DNA of 64,000 nucleotides from Nonomuraea gerenzanensis (GCF_020215645.1 NZ_CP084058.1:5208001-5272000); one strand, 5' to 3'; shown: positions 8,202 to 17,220, counted from the first letter of the stretch. Notes: generated by a model from the sequence alone, not told the origin. Numbers and translations: made by a program.

Positions 8202-9287
8202 GTGGGCAGGCTGCTCGCCCGCGTGACGGAGCGCGGCGTGCTCGCCCAGGTGCGCCACGTGTCCCCGGTGCCGCCGCGCGCGGCACGCGGGCTGGTGGGG
8301 CGGGTGTACGGCCAGCTCGTCCGGGACTTCGGCATGGCGGCCCCGCCGGTGCTGCTGCACTCGCCGGCGCCCGAGGTGCTGGCGGCGGGGTGGATGATGC
8401 TGCGCGAGTCCCTGCTGTCCGGGGGAGTGGCTGCGCGGGTGGTCAAGGAGGTGGTGGCGACCGAGGTGTCGGCCGCCAACGCCTGCCCGTACTGCGTGGA
8501 CGTGCACCGCGCCACGCTGCTCGGCCTGCGCGGGCACGACGACCCGCGGTACGCGCCCGTGGCGGCGTGGGCGCGGAGCACGGGCGGCGGCCGAGCGGCG
8601 ACGGAACCGCCCCCGGCGCTGGATGCGGAGCTTGTCGCCGTGGCGGTGACCTTCCACTACCTCAACCGCATGGTGGCGGTGTTCCTCGGCGACTCCCCGC
8701 TGCCTCCCGAGGTGCCCCGCCGCGCCCGCGGGCCGGCCCTGCGCGTCTTCGGCCGGCTCATGCGCCCGGCCGCCCGCAGGACGATCCCGCCCGGCGAGTC
8801 GCTGCCGCTGCTGCCCGCCGCCGACCTGCCGCCGGACCTGGCGTGGGCGGGCAGCGGCCCCCTGGCCGGCGCGTTCGCCAGGGCGTCGGCCGCCATCGAG
8901 GCGGCCGGGCGGCGCTCGGTGCCCGCCCCGGTCCGCGAGTTGGTCACGCGACGCCTGGCGGCCTGGGACGGCGCCCCACCCGCCCGCGCCAGGGTCACCG
9001 AGGCGACGGCGGAGCTGCCACCCGGCCTGCGCCCCGCCGCCACGCTGGCCCTGCTGACCGCGCTGGCCCCCTACCAGGTCCACGACGCCACCATCGCGGC
9101 CTGCCGGAGCGCCCAGGGCGGCGGCCACGACGACCGCTCGCTCATCGAGCTGACGTCGTGGGCGAGCCTGTCAGCCGCCCGCCGCACCGCCGAGGACCAA
9201 CCGGCGCCCCTTGCGGCCGGCACGCCGTCCCCAGCCGACACGCCATCCCCAGTCAAGGCTTCATCAGTGGAAAGGACGAACCCGTGA
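8202..9287 (+). CDS. Carboxymuconolactone decarboxylase/AhpD-like protein
   Basis: A 361-residue protein with an AhpD/CMD-type redox core near residue 92: ACPYCVDVHRA, the CxxC-x3-H arrangement used in alkylhydroperoxidase-like enzymes. The N- and C-terminal thirds are helical and carry a second, degenerate CMD-like repeat, making it longer than usual single-domain members. It starts at GTG two bases after the GMC stop and overlaps the next gene, so it is cotranscribed. It could protect the GMC enzyme from peroxide or act on a ring-opened product; neither can be decided from the sequence. Confidence 0.7.
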   Translation: MGRLLARVTERGVLAQVRHVSPVPPRAARGLVGRVYGQLVRDFGMAAPPVLLHSPAPEVLAAGWMMLRESLLSGGVAARVVKEVVATEVSAANACPYCVDVHRATLLGLRGHDDPRYAPVAAWARSTGGGRAATEPPPALDAELVAVAVTFHYLNRMVAVFLGDSPLPPEVPRRARGPALRVFGRLMRPAARRTIPPGESLPLLPAADLPPDLAWAGSGPLAGAFARASAAIEAAGRRSVPAPVRELVTRRLAAWDGAPPARARVTEATAELPPGLRPAATLALLTALAPYQVHDATIAACRSAQGGGHDDRSLIELTSWASLSAARRTAEDQPAPLAAGTPSPADTPSPVKASSVERTNP

Positions 9288-10090
9288 GCGAACTCGACGC
9301 CGTACTCGCCGACCTGGCCTCGGACGGCGACCAGCTCGACAGCCTCGTGGCAGGTCTCGAACCGGCCCAGTGGCACCTCCCCACCCCCGCCCCCGGCTGG
9401 ACGATCGCCGACCAGATCGCCCACCTGACGTTCGTGTTCCGGCTGGCCGCCACGGCGGCCACGGACGCGGCGGCCTTCCAGGCCATGACCGAGGACGCCC
9501 AGCACAACTTCGACGGCGCCGTGAACGCCGCGCTCAAGGCGTTCGCCGACGACACCCCCGCCACCCTGCTGGCCAAGTGGCGCGCCCAGCGGGCCGCCGC
9601 GGTCACCGGGCTCGCCGCGGTGCCGCCGGACCGGACCGTGCCGTGGCTGGTCAACCCGCTGCCGCCGATCGTGCTCGGCTGCGCGGGCATCATGGAGCAG
9701 TTCGCGCACGGTCAGGACATCGCCGACGCGCTCGGCGTCGAGCTGCGGCGCGGTGACAGCCTGCGGCACCTGGTGGTCTTCGCGGTGCTCACCCAGGACT
9801 TCGGTTACCTGTCGCGCGGCCTGACCCCGCCGGCCACCGAGTTCCGCTTCGAGATCACCGGCCCGGGCGGCGAGCTGTGGGCGTACGGGCCCGAGGACGC
9901 CGACCAGCGCGTCAGCGGGCTCGCCGAGGACTTCTGCCTGCTGGTGACCCGGCGCAGGCACCGCGCCGACGTCGCGGTCACCGCGGTGGGCGAGGAGGCC
10001 GACCGGTGGCTGGACATCGCCCAGGCCTACCGGGGCCCGGCGGGCGCGGGGCGCCGCCCCGGCCAGTTCCCGCGCAGGAGCGCGGCCTGA
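9284..10090 (+). CDS. TIGR03084-like, DinB/MDMPI-fold protein
   Basis: A 268-residue member of the actinobacterial DinB/mycothiol-dependent maleylpyruvate isomerase superfamily, closest in outline to the TIGR03084 group. The N-terminal four-helix part contains PTPAPGWTIADQIAHLTF with a likely metal-binding His, and a second candidate metal-binding His is in EQFAHGQDIADALG. Members commonly act as mycothiol-dependent isomerases or transferases, but most of this group has no tested reaction. GTG 9284 overlaps the previous stop. It is the last gene of the sigma-GMC operon. Confidence 0.7.
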   Translation: MSELDAVLADLASDGDQLDSLVAGLEPAQWHLPTPAPGWTIADQIAHLTFVFRLAATAATDAAAFQAMTEDAQHNFDGAVNAALKAFADDTPATLLAKWRAQRAAAVTGLAAVPPDRTVPWLVNPLPPIVLGCAGIMEQFAHGQDIADALGVELRRGDSLRHLVVFAVLTQDFGYLSRGLTPPATEFRFEITGPGGELWAYGPEDADQRVSGLAEDFCLLVTRRRHRADVAVTAVGEEADRWLDIAQAYRGPAGAGRRPGQFPRRSAA

Positions 10091-10100
10091 GGGCCGCTCG

Positions 10101-10319
10101 TCACTTGTTCCAGGCCACCAGGAACTCCGCCAGCGAGATCCGGCCGTCCACGTCGCCGTCGTGCTCGTCCGACACCCTGAAGATCGAGTCGAGCTCGGCG
10201 GCGGTGACCTCCTCGCCGCGCGAGCGCATGGCGAGCACGAACTCCTCGCGCGTGATGTATCCGTCGGCGTCGCGGTCGAACTCGCGGAACGTGGCGGTCG
10301 GGTCGTCGAGCTCCGGCAT
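10101..10319 (-). CDS. Small EF-hand calcium-binding protein
   Basis: A 72-residue protein with two EF-hands: loop 1 is DRDADGYITREEF, loop 2 is DEHDGDVDGRISLAEF. Both keep Asp at loop positions 1 and 3, the central Gly and the terminal Glu; loop 2 has one extra residue, a variation that may weaken binding. This matches calerythrin-type actinobacterial EF-hand proteins that buffer or sense calcium. It lies 41 bases downstream of the CoA ligase on the same strand and may share its transcript. Confidence 0.85.
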   Translation of the reverse strand: MPELDDPTATFREFDRDADGYITREEFVLAMRSRGEEVTAAELDSIFRVSDEHDGDVDGRISLAEFLVAWNK

Positions 10320-10360
10320 GGGCAACCTCTTCACTGCGCGGGCGGTCACTCGGACGGATT

Positions 10361-11857
10361 CTAGGCGGCCAGGGCCCGGCGATCGACCTTTCCGTTGGCG
10401 GTCTGCGGCAGGCCGGGGACGAGGGTGATCTCCCTGGGGAACTTGTGCGGCGCCAGCCGGCCCCGTACGTACGCCTTCAGCTCCTCGGGGGAGACCGGCG
10501 AGGTGGCCACCACGTAGGCCCGCGGCCGGCTCAGGCCGCCCGCCTGCTCGCCCACCACCACGCACTCGCGCACCGAGGGATGCGTCAGCAGGCAGTTCTC
10601 TATCTCGGCGGGCGCGATCCACACCCCGCCCACCTTCAGCAGGTCGTCGGCCCTGCCGTGGAAGCGGTAGAAGCCGTCGGCGTCCCTGCTGACCAGGTCG
10701 CCGGACAGGACGGTGCGCTCGCCCACGAACGTGCGCGCCGACTTGACCGGCTCCTGCCAGTACTCCGCCGCCACCGTGTCACCGGTGATCTCCAACCGGC
10801 CGACGTCGCCGTCACGGACCTCCGCGCCGTCCTCGTCCACCACCCTGGCGCGGTAGCCGGGCACCAGCTCGCCGAGCGTGCCGGGGCGCACCCGTCCCGG
10901 CCGGTTGGACAGGTAGATGTGGTACGCCTCCGAGGAGCCGATGCCGTCGACCACCTCCACGCCGAACGTGTCGAGCCAGCGCCGGTGCAGCTCGGGCGGG
11001 AGCGGCTCGCCCGCCGACGTGCACAGCCGCAGGCAGCTCAGGTCCTGCCGGGCCGCGTCGGGGTGGGCCAGCATCGCGCTCATCATGGTCGGCACGTTCA
11101 CCAGGATCGTCGGGCGGTGCTCGGCGATCAGCTCGAAGATGGTCTCGGCCCTGCTCCGCTCGGGGAAGACCACGCCCGCCGCGCCGGCGCCGAACGGGAA
11201 CAGCGCGGCCAGGTCGCGGGCGTAGCCGAAGAACAGCTTCGGCACCGGCAGCACGACGTCGTCCTCCCGGATGCCCAGCACGCCCCGCGCGTACTGCTCG
11301 AAGCTGCGGTGCGGGCTGCGCGCGGGCAGCACGCAGGCGCGCGGCGCGCCCGTGCTGCCGGTGGTGAACTTCCAGATCGCCGGCTCCTCCGGCGCCACGT
11401 GGACGGGGTCGAGCCGGTCGGACTGGGCGCCGACGAGCGTGTCGAAGTGGTGCTCGCCGGCGCGCAGCCCGCCGCGCGGGTAACCCGTCACCAGCAGGCC
11501 GGTCGCGCCCGCGGCGCGCAGGTTGTCCAGGACGGCGGGGTCGGCCAGGATGACCTTGGGCTCGGTGTAGCCGACGAAGTAGCGGTAGTCCTTGGGCCGC
11601 AGGTAGGTGTAGACCTCGGCGGTGACGGCGCCGATCTGCTGGGCGCCGTACCAGGTGGCGACGAACTCCGCGCCGTCGCCCGCCGCGATGAGGACCCGGT
11701 CGCCGCGGCGCACGCCGAGCGCGCGCAGCGCGTTGCCGGCCCGGGCGGCCAGGGCCCGCAGCTCGCCGTAGCTGATCGGGCCCGCGCGGGTGATGAGCGC
11801 GGTCGCGTCCGCCCGGCCGCCGCCGAGGAAGCGCGTGGTGATGTTGTAGGAGTCCAT
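10361..11857 (-). CDS. Benzoate-type acyl-CoA ligase (AMP-forming)
   Basis: A 498-residue ANL-superfamily enzyme. The phosphate-binding motif is TTGSTGAPRA near residue 160, followed by SSEAYHIYL, the YRFHGRADDLLKVGG hinge (A8) motif and the C-terminal catalytic lysine in PQTANGKVDRRAL. It resembles benzoate and hydroxybenzoate CoA ligases, so it probably activates an aromatic acid with ATP and CoA. The expected carrier loop Lys after TGAP is replaced (TGAPRACV instead of TGxPKxV). That does not remove the main catalytic Lys. ATG 11855-11857 matches family length. An aromatic starter or side group would fit the prephenate dehydrogenase and isochorismatase homologues nearby. Confidence 0.85.
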   Translation of the reverse strand: MDSYNITTRFLGGGRADATALITRAGPISYGELRALAARAGNALRALGVRRGDRVLIAAGDGAEFVATWYGAQQIGAVTAEVYTYLRPKDYRYFVGYTEPKVILADPAVLDNLRAAGATGLLVTGYPRGGLRAGEHHFDTLVGAQSDRLDPVHVAPEEPAIWKFTTGSTGAPRACVLPARSPHRSFEQYARGVLGIREDDVVLPVPKLFFGYARDLAALFPFGAGAAGVVFPERSRAETIFELIAEHRPTILVNVPTMMSAMLAHPDAARQDLSCLRLCTSAGEPLPPELHRRWLDTFGVEVVDGIGSSEAYHIYLSNRPGRVRPGTLGELVPGYRARVVDEDGAEVRDGDVGRLEITGDTVAAEYWQEPVKSARTFVGERTVLSGDLVSRDADGFYRFHGRADDLLKVGGVWIAPAEIENCLLTHPSVRECVVVGEQAGGLSRPRAYVVATSPVSPEELKAYVRGRLAPHKFPREITLVPGLPQTANGKVDRRALAA

Positions 11858-12052
11858 GCCTCCACGGTGCCTGCGCCCCCCGTCACGGGACAGCGGCGGG
11901 CCGCGCAGCAAGCTGGGCGTGGCTGGCAGGTTGCTGTCAGCGGCCGGGCTTCTCTGCGATTGCTCGATCAGGGGCGGCACGTTGACTGCCGTGGCGGGCG
12001 CCACCTGTACTGAAGGCACGCAGGCTTCCCTGTTCCCGGTTGAGGAGTGGCT
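11858..12052. promoter_or_regulatory. Divergent promoter region, CoA ligase / YcaO
   Basis: This 195-bp region separates two divergent genes and must hold both promoters. GAGGAG at 12042-12047 is the ribosome site for the YcaO gene. I see no clear operator or hairpin. Confidence 0.45.
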
Positions 12053-13087
12053 ATGGCGTCCATGCCCGCAGGCTCGTGGTCGGCCACCGGTGTGGACGAG
12101 GTGGTCGACTGCCTGGGCGGCGCCGTACACCTGGCCTACGCGGAGGCGGCCAGTGAGAGGGCCGGTGAGAGGGCCGGTGAGGTCGCGGCGATCGTGGCGG
12201 GCTTCTCCGGGCACGAGGCGCGCACGCGGGCGCGCGCCCGCGCCAGGGCGTCGGCGGTGCGCGCGCTGCGCGAGCTGGCCGAGCGGCCGCCCACGGGCGC
12301 GCGGGCGCGCGGCGGCAAGGAGCTGCGGCTGGACGACTTCCTCGCCGACCCGCCCGCGAGTACGGGCGTCGTGCTGCCCGGCGTGGGCCTGCTGAGCGGC
12401 AACCGCTACCTGCTGCCCGCCGAGGTGGTGTGGCTGGAACGGCAGGAGTGCCGGGTCGAGCCGGCCACGAGCGGGGTGGTGGACCACGGCGTGGCCGAGG
12501 CGATCGCGGAGATCTTCGCCCACGACGTGGTGGCCCGCTGGTGGGCCGATCCGCGTCGGCCGCTGCTGCGGGTCTCCGAGCAGCTCGACCGGCTGCTGCC
12601 GCCCGGGGTGATGGCCTCGGCCACCGGGCTCGGCCTGCGGGTGTCGGCGTTCGTGCTGTCGGCGCAGGACGCCAGCGTCGCGCTGGTGACCGTGGGCGGG
12701 GACGCGGGCGCGCTGGCCGTCGCCGCCGACCGTACGGTGAAGTCGGCGGTGAGCGAGGCGTTCCTGCTGGCCATGGCGTCCAGGGCGCAGCCGTGGCACA
12801 CGCTGCCGCTGCCCGACTCGCTGCGCCGCTTCGCGGTGTGGCACCGCGAGGGCGACTACGCGGCGTACCTGGAGGGCATGGCCGTCGAGGCCGACACGTC
12901 GCTGGTGCACGAGCTGGGCGGGCTGCGCCCGGCGAGCTGGCCGGAGATCGCCGGGCACCGGTTCGGCCACGAGCCCGTCGCGGTGGAGCCGCAGGCGCCC
13001 GGGCAGGTCGTCAAGGTGGTGTGCCCCGGCGCCGCCTGCTACCGGGCCACCCGGTCGGCCACCGTGCTGCCCTGCCCCGTCCCCTGA
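12053..13087 (+). CDS. YcaO-like protein with C-terminal PxPxP
   Basis: A 344-residue protein with the outline of the YcaO fold. An ExxER helix (ELAER, after RARARASAV) matches the first ATP-site motif. The segment SGVVDHGVAEAIAEIF followed by HDVV matches the second, but with the usual ER-D altered to AHD. SEAFLLAMASR matches the third with the usual Gln missing. The last five residues, PCPVP, form the PxPxP tail of azoline-forming YcaO cyclodehydratases. YcaO enzymes use ATP to activate peptide backbone amides in RiPPs. No E1-like partner or precursor is next to it. The weak ATP motifs leave open an inactive or regulatory role. ATG 12053 has GAGGAG well spaced upstream. Confidence 0.55.
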   Translation: MASMPAGSWSATGVDEVVDCLGGAVHLAYAEAASERAGERAGEVAAIVAGFSGHEARTRARARARASAVRALRELAERPPTGARARGGKELRLDDFLADPPASTGVVLPGVGLLSGNRYLLPAEVVWLERQECRVEPATSGVVDHGVAEAIAEIFAHDVVARWWADPRRPLLRVSEQLDRLLPPGVMASATGLGLRVSAFVLSAQDASVALVTVGGDAGALAVAADRTVKSAVSEAFLLAMASRAQPWHTLPLPDSLRRFAVWHREGDYAAYLEGMAVEADTSLVHELGGLRPASWPEIAGHRFGHEPVAVEPQAPGQVVKVVCPGAACYRATRSATVLPCPVP

Positions 13088-13169
13088 CACCGCACGTTGC
13101 GAGGGGACGCGGCGCGTTCCGGCGCCGATGATGGTGCCAGGAGCTCCATGTGCAGGTAGGAGGTGCGCG

Positions 13170-14156
13170 ATGGACCTCTCGGTCATCGGCATCACACCAC
13201 AGGCGGAACAGGTCTACCGGTTCTTCCTCAAGCACAAGGGTGAGGGTGTCGGCTCCGTGCCGGAGGCGCTCGGCATGGACCCCGACACGGTCGAGGAGGC
13301 CGTGGACCTGCTCGGCAGGCTGTCCATGCTGGACCTCACCGACCGCTACCGCGTCACCGCCACGGACCCGCGCGTGGCCATCGAGCGCCTGGTCGAGCAG
13401 CGCATGGAGGAGCTGAACGCGGAGATCAGGCGGGTCTTCAGCGCCCGCGACGCCATCTCCTCCTTCCAGGACGACAAGCGGGAGGGCGACAAGGTCGCCG
13501 CGATCCTCGACATCGAGCGGGTCGAGGACGGCGCCCGCGTCCGCCAGCGCCTGGACGACCTGGCCTTCTTCTGCTACAAGGAGACGCTCTGCCTGCACCC
13601 CGGCGGCCCGTTCACCGAGGTGATGATCGAGTCGGCGCTGCCGCTCGACCAGCGGTCGCTGCGCCGCGGGCTCGCGCTCAAGCAGATCTTCCACCCGAAG
13701 GCGATCGAGGACCAGCGCATGCTGTCCTACCTGCGCGAGCTGGTCAACCTCGGCGCCGAGATCCGCATCACCGACCAGCACATGGACCGCATGCTGATGT
13801 ACGACCGCAGCGTGGCCGTCGTGCCCATCGACCCCTCCCACCACTCCGCCGGCGCGCTCCTGGTGCGCGAGCCCGGCCTGATCTCGCAGCTCTACATCTA
13901 CTTCGAGGGCCTGTGGAAGAGCGCCGTGGACCTGCGCCACCACCTCGACCCGCCCGACGAGGAGCCGGCGCTGTCGCAGATGGAGCAGCGCATCCTCACC
14001 GTGATGGCGACGGCGGACAAGGACGAGATCGCCGCCCGCGAGCTCGACATCTCCGTGCGCACCTACCGCCGCTACGTCGCCGACCTCATGGCCAGGCTCG
14101 GCGCCGCCAACCGCTTCCAGGCGGCGCTGCGGGCGAAGGAGGAGAACTGGATCTGA
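13170..14156 (+). CDS. Two-HTH transcriptional regulator (TrmB-like plus LuxR-like)
   Basis: A 328-residue regulator. The N-terminal 60 residues (VIGITPQAEQVYRFFLKHKG, then PEALGMDPDTVEEAVDLL) form a TrmB-like winged helix. The middle resembles the phospholipase-D-like sensor region of such regulators. The last 65 residues carry a LuxR-type HTH (RILTVMATADKDEIAARELD, then RTYRRYVADLMARLGAANRFQ). This arrangement is common for regulators in actinobacterial RiPP and other metabolite clusters. It follows the YcaO gene by 82 bases and precedes the carboxylase gene, so it probably controls one of them. ATG 13170 is supported by TAGGAGG six bases upstream. Confidence 0.8.
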   Translation: MDLSVIGITPQAEQVYRFFLKHKGEGVGSVPEALGMDPDTVEEAVDLLGRLSMLDLTDRYRVTATDPRVAIERLVEQRMEELNAEIRRVFSARDAISSFQDDKREGDKVAAILDIERVEDGARVRQRLDDLAFFCYKETLCLHPGGPFTEVMIESALPLDQRSLRRGLALKQIFHPKAIEDQRMLSYLRELVNLGAEIRITDQHMDRMLMYDRSVAVVPIDPSHHSAGALLVREPGLISQLYIYFEGLWKSAVDLRHHLDPPDEEPALSQMEQRILTVMATADKDEIAARELDISVRTYRRYVADLMARLGAANRFQAALRAKEENWI

Positions 14157-14242
14157 CGGTGCGTCCGGCACACCAAGAGGTGACACCCACCGGGCTCCGA
14201 TCTTTCACTGAAGGATACGGAGAAGCCTGTGAGGAGCAGACG

Positions 14243-15853
14243 ATGAGCATCTCTGAGCTGGACATCACCGCGGAAGAACTCGAACAGGCCGTCCTGCCGG
14301 CGCCCCCCTCGATGGACCGGCTCCGTGACGAGCTGGGCAGGTTGCGCCAGGACATCGCCGACGGCGACCACCGGGGCGTGGAGCGGCAGCGCGCCCTGGG
14401 CAAGCGCACCGCGCGCGAGCGGCTGGACCTCCTGCTGGACGAGGGCTCGTTCGTGGAGCTGGACATGTTGCGCAGGCACCGCGCGCAGGGGCTGGGCATG
14501 GAACGGCAGCGGCCGCACACCGACGGGGTCGTCACCGGCTCCGGCACGATCGACGGCCGCCGCGTGTTCGTCTACGCGCAGGACTTCACCCTCTTCGGCG
14601 GCTCGCTCGGCGAGGCGCACGCCCTGAAGATCCAGAAGGTGATGGAGCTGGCGCTGTCCACCGGGGCGCCGTTCATCGGGCTGAACGACAGCGGCGGCGC
14701 CCGGATCCAGGAAGGCGTCATGTCGCTCAACGGCTACGGCGGCATCTTCCAGCGCTATGTGCAGGCGTCGGGCGTGATCCCGCAGATCAGCGTGGTGCTC
14801 GGCCCGTGTGCCGGCGGCGCGGCCTACTCCACGGCGCTGGCCGACTTCACGTTCATGGCAGGCGACACCGCCCAGCTCTACCTGACCGGGCCCGACGTGG
14901 TGGAGGCGGTGACGGGCGAGCGCGTGACGCACGCCGAGCTGGGCGGCGCGCAGGTGCACGGCAGCCGCTCCGGCGTGGCCACGTTCGTGCACGACGACGA
15001 GGAGGAGTGCCTGGCCTCGGTGCGCGACCTGCTGTCGATGTTGCCGAGCAACAACCTGGGCAGACCGCCCGCCGCGCCGCCCTGCGGCGCGGCGGCCGAC
15101 GTGCGTCCCCGCCTCGCCGAGATCGTGCCCGCCGAGCAGCACAAGCTGTACGACATGCGTGAGGTGCTGGCGGAGCTGGTGGACGACGGGGACTTCCTGG
15201 AGACCCACCGGAACTGGGCGGGCAACGTGATCTGCGCCCTGGCCAGGATCGACGGCGAGGTGGTCGGCGTGGTGGCCAACCAGCCGACCGTGCTGGCCGG
15301 CGTGCTCGACGCGAAGGCCGCGCAGAAGGCGGCGCGCTTCGTCAGGTTCTGTGATGCCTTCTCCATCCCGCTGGTGACGCTCGTGGACGTGCCCGGCTTC
15401 CTGCCCGGCAAGGACCAGGAGTACGAGGGCGTCATCAGGCACGGCGCCAAGCTGCTGTACGCCTACTGCGAGGCGACGGTGCCGCGCATCTCGGTCATCC
15501 TCAGGAAGGCGTACGGGGGCGCGTACATCGTCATGGACTCGCGCTCCATCGGCACCGACCTGTCGCTGGCCTGGCCCACCAACGAGGTCGCCGTGATGGG
15601 CGCCGAGGGCGCCGTGAACATCGTCTACCGCCGGCAGCTCGCCGCCGCCGCCGATCCCGTCACCGAGCGGGCCGAGCTGCTCGAACGCTACAAACGCGAG
15701 CTCATCCATCCCACCTACACCGCCGAGCGCGGGCTCGTGGACGACGTGATCGACCCCGCCGACACCAGGGCGGCGCTCGCCCGCGGCCTGGCCATGCTGC
15801 GCGACAAGCGCAAGCACAGCGCGCCGCGCAAGCACGGCAACGTCCCGCTCTGA
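14243..15853 (+). CDS. Acyl-CoA carboxylase beta subunit (carboxyltransferase)
   Basis: A 536-residue carboxyltransferase of the propionyl/acetyl-CoA carboxylase beta family. Two crotonase-fold halves are visible. The N-terminal half has GLNDSGGARIQEG and GPCAGGAAYSTAL (oxyanion region) and the C-terminal half has VDVPGFLPG and RKAYGGAYIVM. The C-terminus KHGNVPL is typical of the family. With a biotinylated alpha subunit encoded elsewhere it makes malonyl- or methylmalonyl-CoA, here plausibly feeding the iterative polyketide synthase. A repeat stretch and terminator separate it from the next genes. Confidence 0.93.
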   Translation: MSISELDITAEELEQAVLPAPPSMDRLRDELGRLRQDIADGDHRGVERQRALGKRTARERLDLLLDEGSFVELDMLRRHRAQGLGMERQRPHTDGVVTGSGTIDGRRVFVYAQDFTLFGGSLGEAHALKIQKVMELALSTGAPFIGLNDSGGARIQEGVMSLNGYGGIFQRYVQASGVIPQISVVLGPCAGGAAYSTALADFTFMAGDTAQLYLTGPDVVEAVTGERVTHAELGGAQVHGSRSGVATFVHDDEEECLASVRDLLSMLPSNNLGRPPAAPPCGAAADVRPRLAEIVPAEQHKLYDMREVLAELVDDGDFLETHRNWAGNVICALARIDGEVVGVVANQPTVLAGVLDAKAAQKAARFVRFCDAFSIPLVTLVDVPGFLPGKDQEYEGVIRHGAKLLYAYCEATVPRISVILRKAYGGAYIVMDSRSIGTDLSLAWPTNEVAVMGAEGAVNIVYRRQLAAAADPVTERAELLERYKRELIHPTYTAERGLVDDVIDPADTRAALARGLAMLRDKRKHSAPRKHGNVPL

Positions 15854-15872
15854 CCCGCCTGTACACCCTCCC

Positions 15873-15954
15873 AGCCCGCCTCTCCCAGCCCGCCTCTCCC
15901 CGCCCGCCCCTTCAGCCCGCCCCTTCAGCCCGCCCCTTCAGCCCGCCCCTTCAG
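15873..15954. repeat. Tandem 13-bp repeat
   Basis: After two diverged copies, four exact copies of a 13-bp unit (cccgccccttcag) run from 15903 to 15954, directly before a terminator. This looks like slippage in intergenic DNA. Confidence 0.85.
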
Positions 15955-15986
15955 CCCGGCCTCGGTGTCACCGAGGCCGGGCTTTT
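15953..15986 (+). terminator. Intrinsic terminator after carboxylase gene
   Basis: A 15-bp stem (15953-15967 with 15969-15983), with a single-base centre on paper and in practice a small loop, is followed by TTTT. It sits about 100 bases after the carboxylase stop. Confidence 0.85.
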
Positions 15987-16163
15987 CGCGTGCTCAGCGG
16001 CCCTGCCTGACAACATGCGGTGCCCCGCATGCAGCTTCCTGCCTCCCCGACGCCTCGATCGGCGGCCCCCGCCACCGCACAGTGGAGCTGTGAGGACATG
16101 ACCCCGAACAGGGAGGCACGACATGAAGCGCACTTTCCTCCACGGGCGGAGGGTCCTGCCGCC

Positions 16164-16445
16164 ATGGTGATCCAGCTGACGATGCGCCAGGCGCACGGCC
16201 TGCCGCTGCCGGCGACGCCGGTGGACGGCATCCGCATCATGGCGCTGCTGCCCGCAGGGTGGCACAAGGACCTCGCCCAGGCCACCGGTGCCATCGTCAT
16301 CCGCGTCCGCCCCGACGAGCCGCTCACGAGCGCTCAGGTGGGCGAGCGGGTGCGCGAGATCCTCGCCAACCCGGAAGTGGACCGTTGGGAACTGGTGGGC
16401 TGCCACCGCCTTGTCACGCGTGAGGCCAGGGAGGACGACAGATGA
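16164..16445 (+). CDS. Small protein upstream of phosphopantetheinyl transferase
   Basis: A 93-residue soluble protein I do not recognise. It has an N-terminal VIQLTMRQAHGLPLPATP segment, a predicted beta-strand IRIMALLPAGW and a charged C-terminus. There is no signal peptide or membrane segment. Its stop overlaps the phosphopantetheinyl transferase start (ATGA), so the two are cotranslated. GGAGGG at 16147-16152 supports ATG 16164; an in-frame ATG at 16098 would add 22 residues. The length recalls small carboxylase epsilon subunits, but I see no matching motif. Confidence 0.55.
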   Translation: MVIQLTMRQAHGLPLPATPVDGIRIMALLPAGWHKDLAQATGAIVIRVRPDEPLTSAQVGERVREILANPEVDRWELVGCHRLVTREAREDDR

Positions 16446-17209
16446 TTGCTTCGGTGCTGACGCAGGGACAGTGCCAGATCTGGTGGGCGGGTCCGGACGA
16501 CCGGACCGAGGAGAGCATGGCCGTGGTGCTGAGCGAGCGGGAGCTGGGCAGGGCGGCGCGGTTCCGCCGCGCGGCCGACCGCCGCCGTTTCGTCACGGGA
16601 GCGTGGCTGCTGCGGACGGCGAGCGCCGCCCAGCTCGGCACCAGCCCGCAGGAGGTGGCGGTCGACCGCTCCTGCCCGGATTGCGACCGCTACCACGGCA
16701 AGCCCGAGCTGACGGGCGACGGCGCCCACCTGCACGTGTCCATCTCCCACTCCGGTGACCGGGTGGTGGTGGCGCTGAGCGAGGAGGGGCCGCTGGGCGT
16801 GGACGTGGAGGCCGTCCCGGCCGAGCCCGTGGACGACCTGGCGCGCTGCGCGCTCACCTCGTGGGAGCAGGCCCAGCTGGACGCGCTGCCCCGGCACGAG
16901 CGCTACGAGGCCTTCGTCAGGCTCTGGGTACGCAAGGAGGCGGCGCTCAAGGCCACCGGGCACGGCCTGCGGGTCCCGCCCACGGAGGTGGAGGTCAGCG
17001 GCCCCTTCGCCGAGCCGGCGCTGCTGAGCTGGCCGCTGGACGTGCCTCCCGGGCACGTACGCTTCCGCACGCTGCACCCCGGCGACGGGTACGCCGCCGT
17101 GGTGGCGGTCATCACCGAGGAGAGCGCGATCACCGTCGCCGAGCGGCGGGCGATGCCGGGGCGCAGCACGACGCGCGTGCCGGACGACGCCCTGCTCGTG
17201 GCGGCCTGA
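16442..17209 (+). CDS. Sfp-type 4'-phosphopantetheinyl transferase
   Basis: A 255-residue Sfp/Gsp-type transferase that moves the phosphopantetheine arm from CoA to a carrier-protein serine. It has the full signature: HVSISHSGD, then GVDVEAV with the metal-binding Asp and Glu, then WVRKEAALKATG with the catalytic Glu and Lys. It is therefore probably active. It is the natural candidate to activate the carrier domain of the enediyne-type synthase, whose own transferase region seems to have lost these residues. It forms a two-gene unit with the small upstream protein. Confidence 0.92.
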   Translation: MIASVLTQGQCQIWWAGPDDRTEESMAVVLSERELGRAARFRRAADRRRFVTGAWLLRTASAAQLGTSPQEVAVDRSCPDCDRYHGKPELTGDGAHLHVSISHSGDRVVVALSEEGPLGVDVEAVPAEPVDDLARCALTSWEQAQLDALPRHERYEAFVRLWVRKEAALKATGHGLRVPPTEVEVSGPFAEPALLSWPLDVPPGHVRFRTLHPGDGYAAVVAVITEESAITVAERRAMPGRSTTRVPDDALLVAA

Positions 17210-17220
17210 GAGACACCGAG

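Noticed and set aside
10361..13195. A continuous 944-codon minus-strand frame covering the CoA ligase and beyond
   Set aside because: Only the part up to 11857 matches a family; the rest is the antisense shadow of the YcaO gene, with skewed composition.
15873..15954. Regular repeats that could suggest a CRISPR array
   Set aside because: The units are contiguous 13-mers with no spacers, and no cas gene is present; the same holds for the other tandem arrays.
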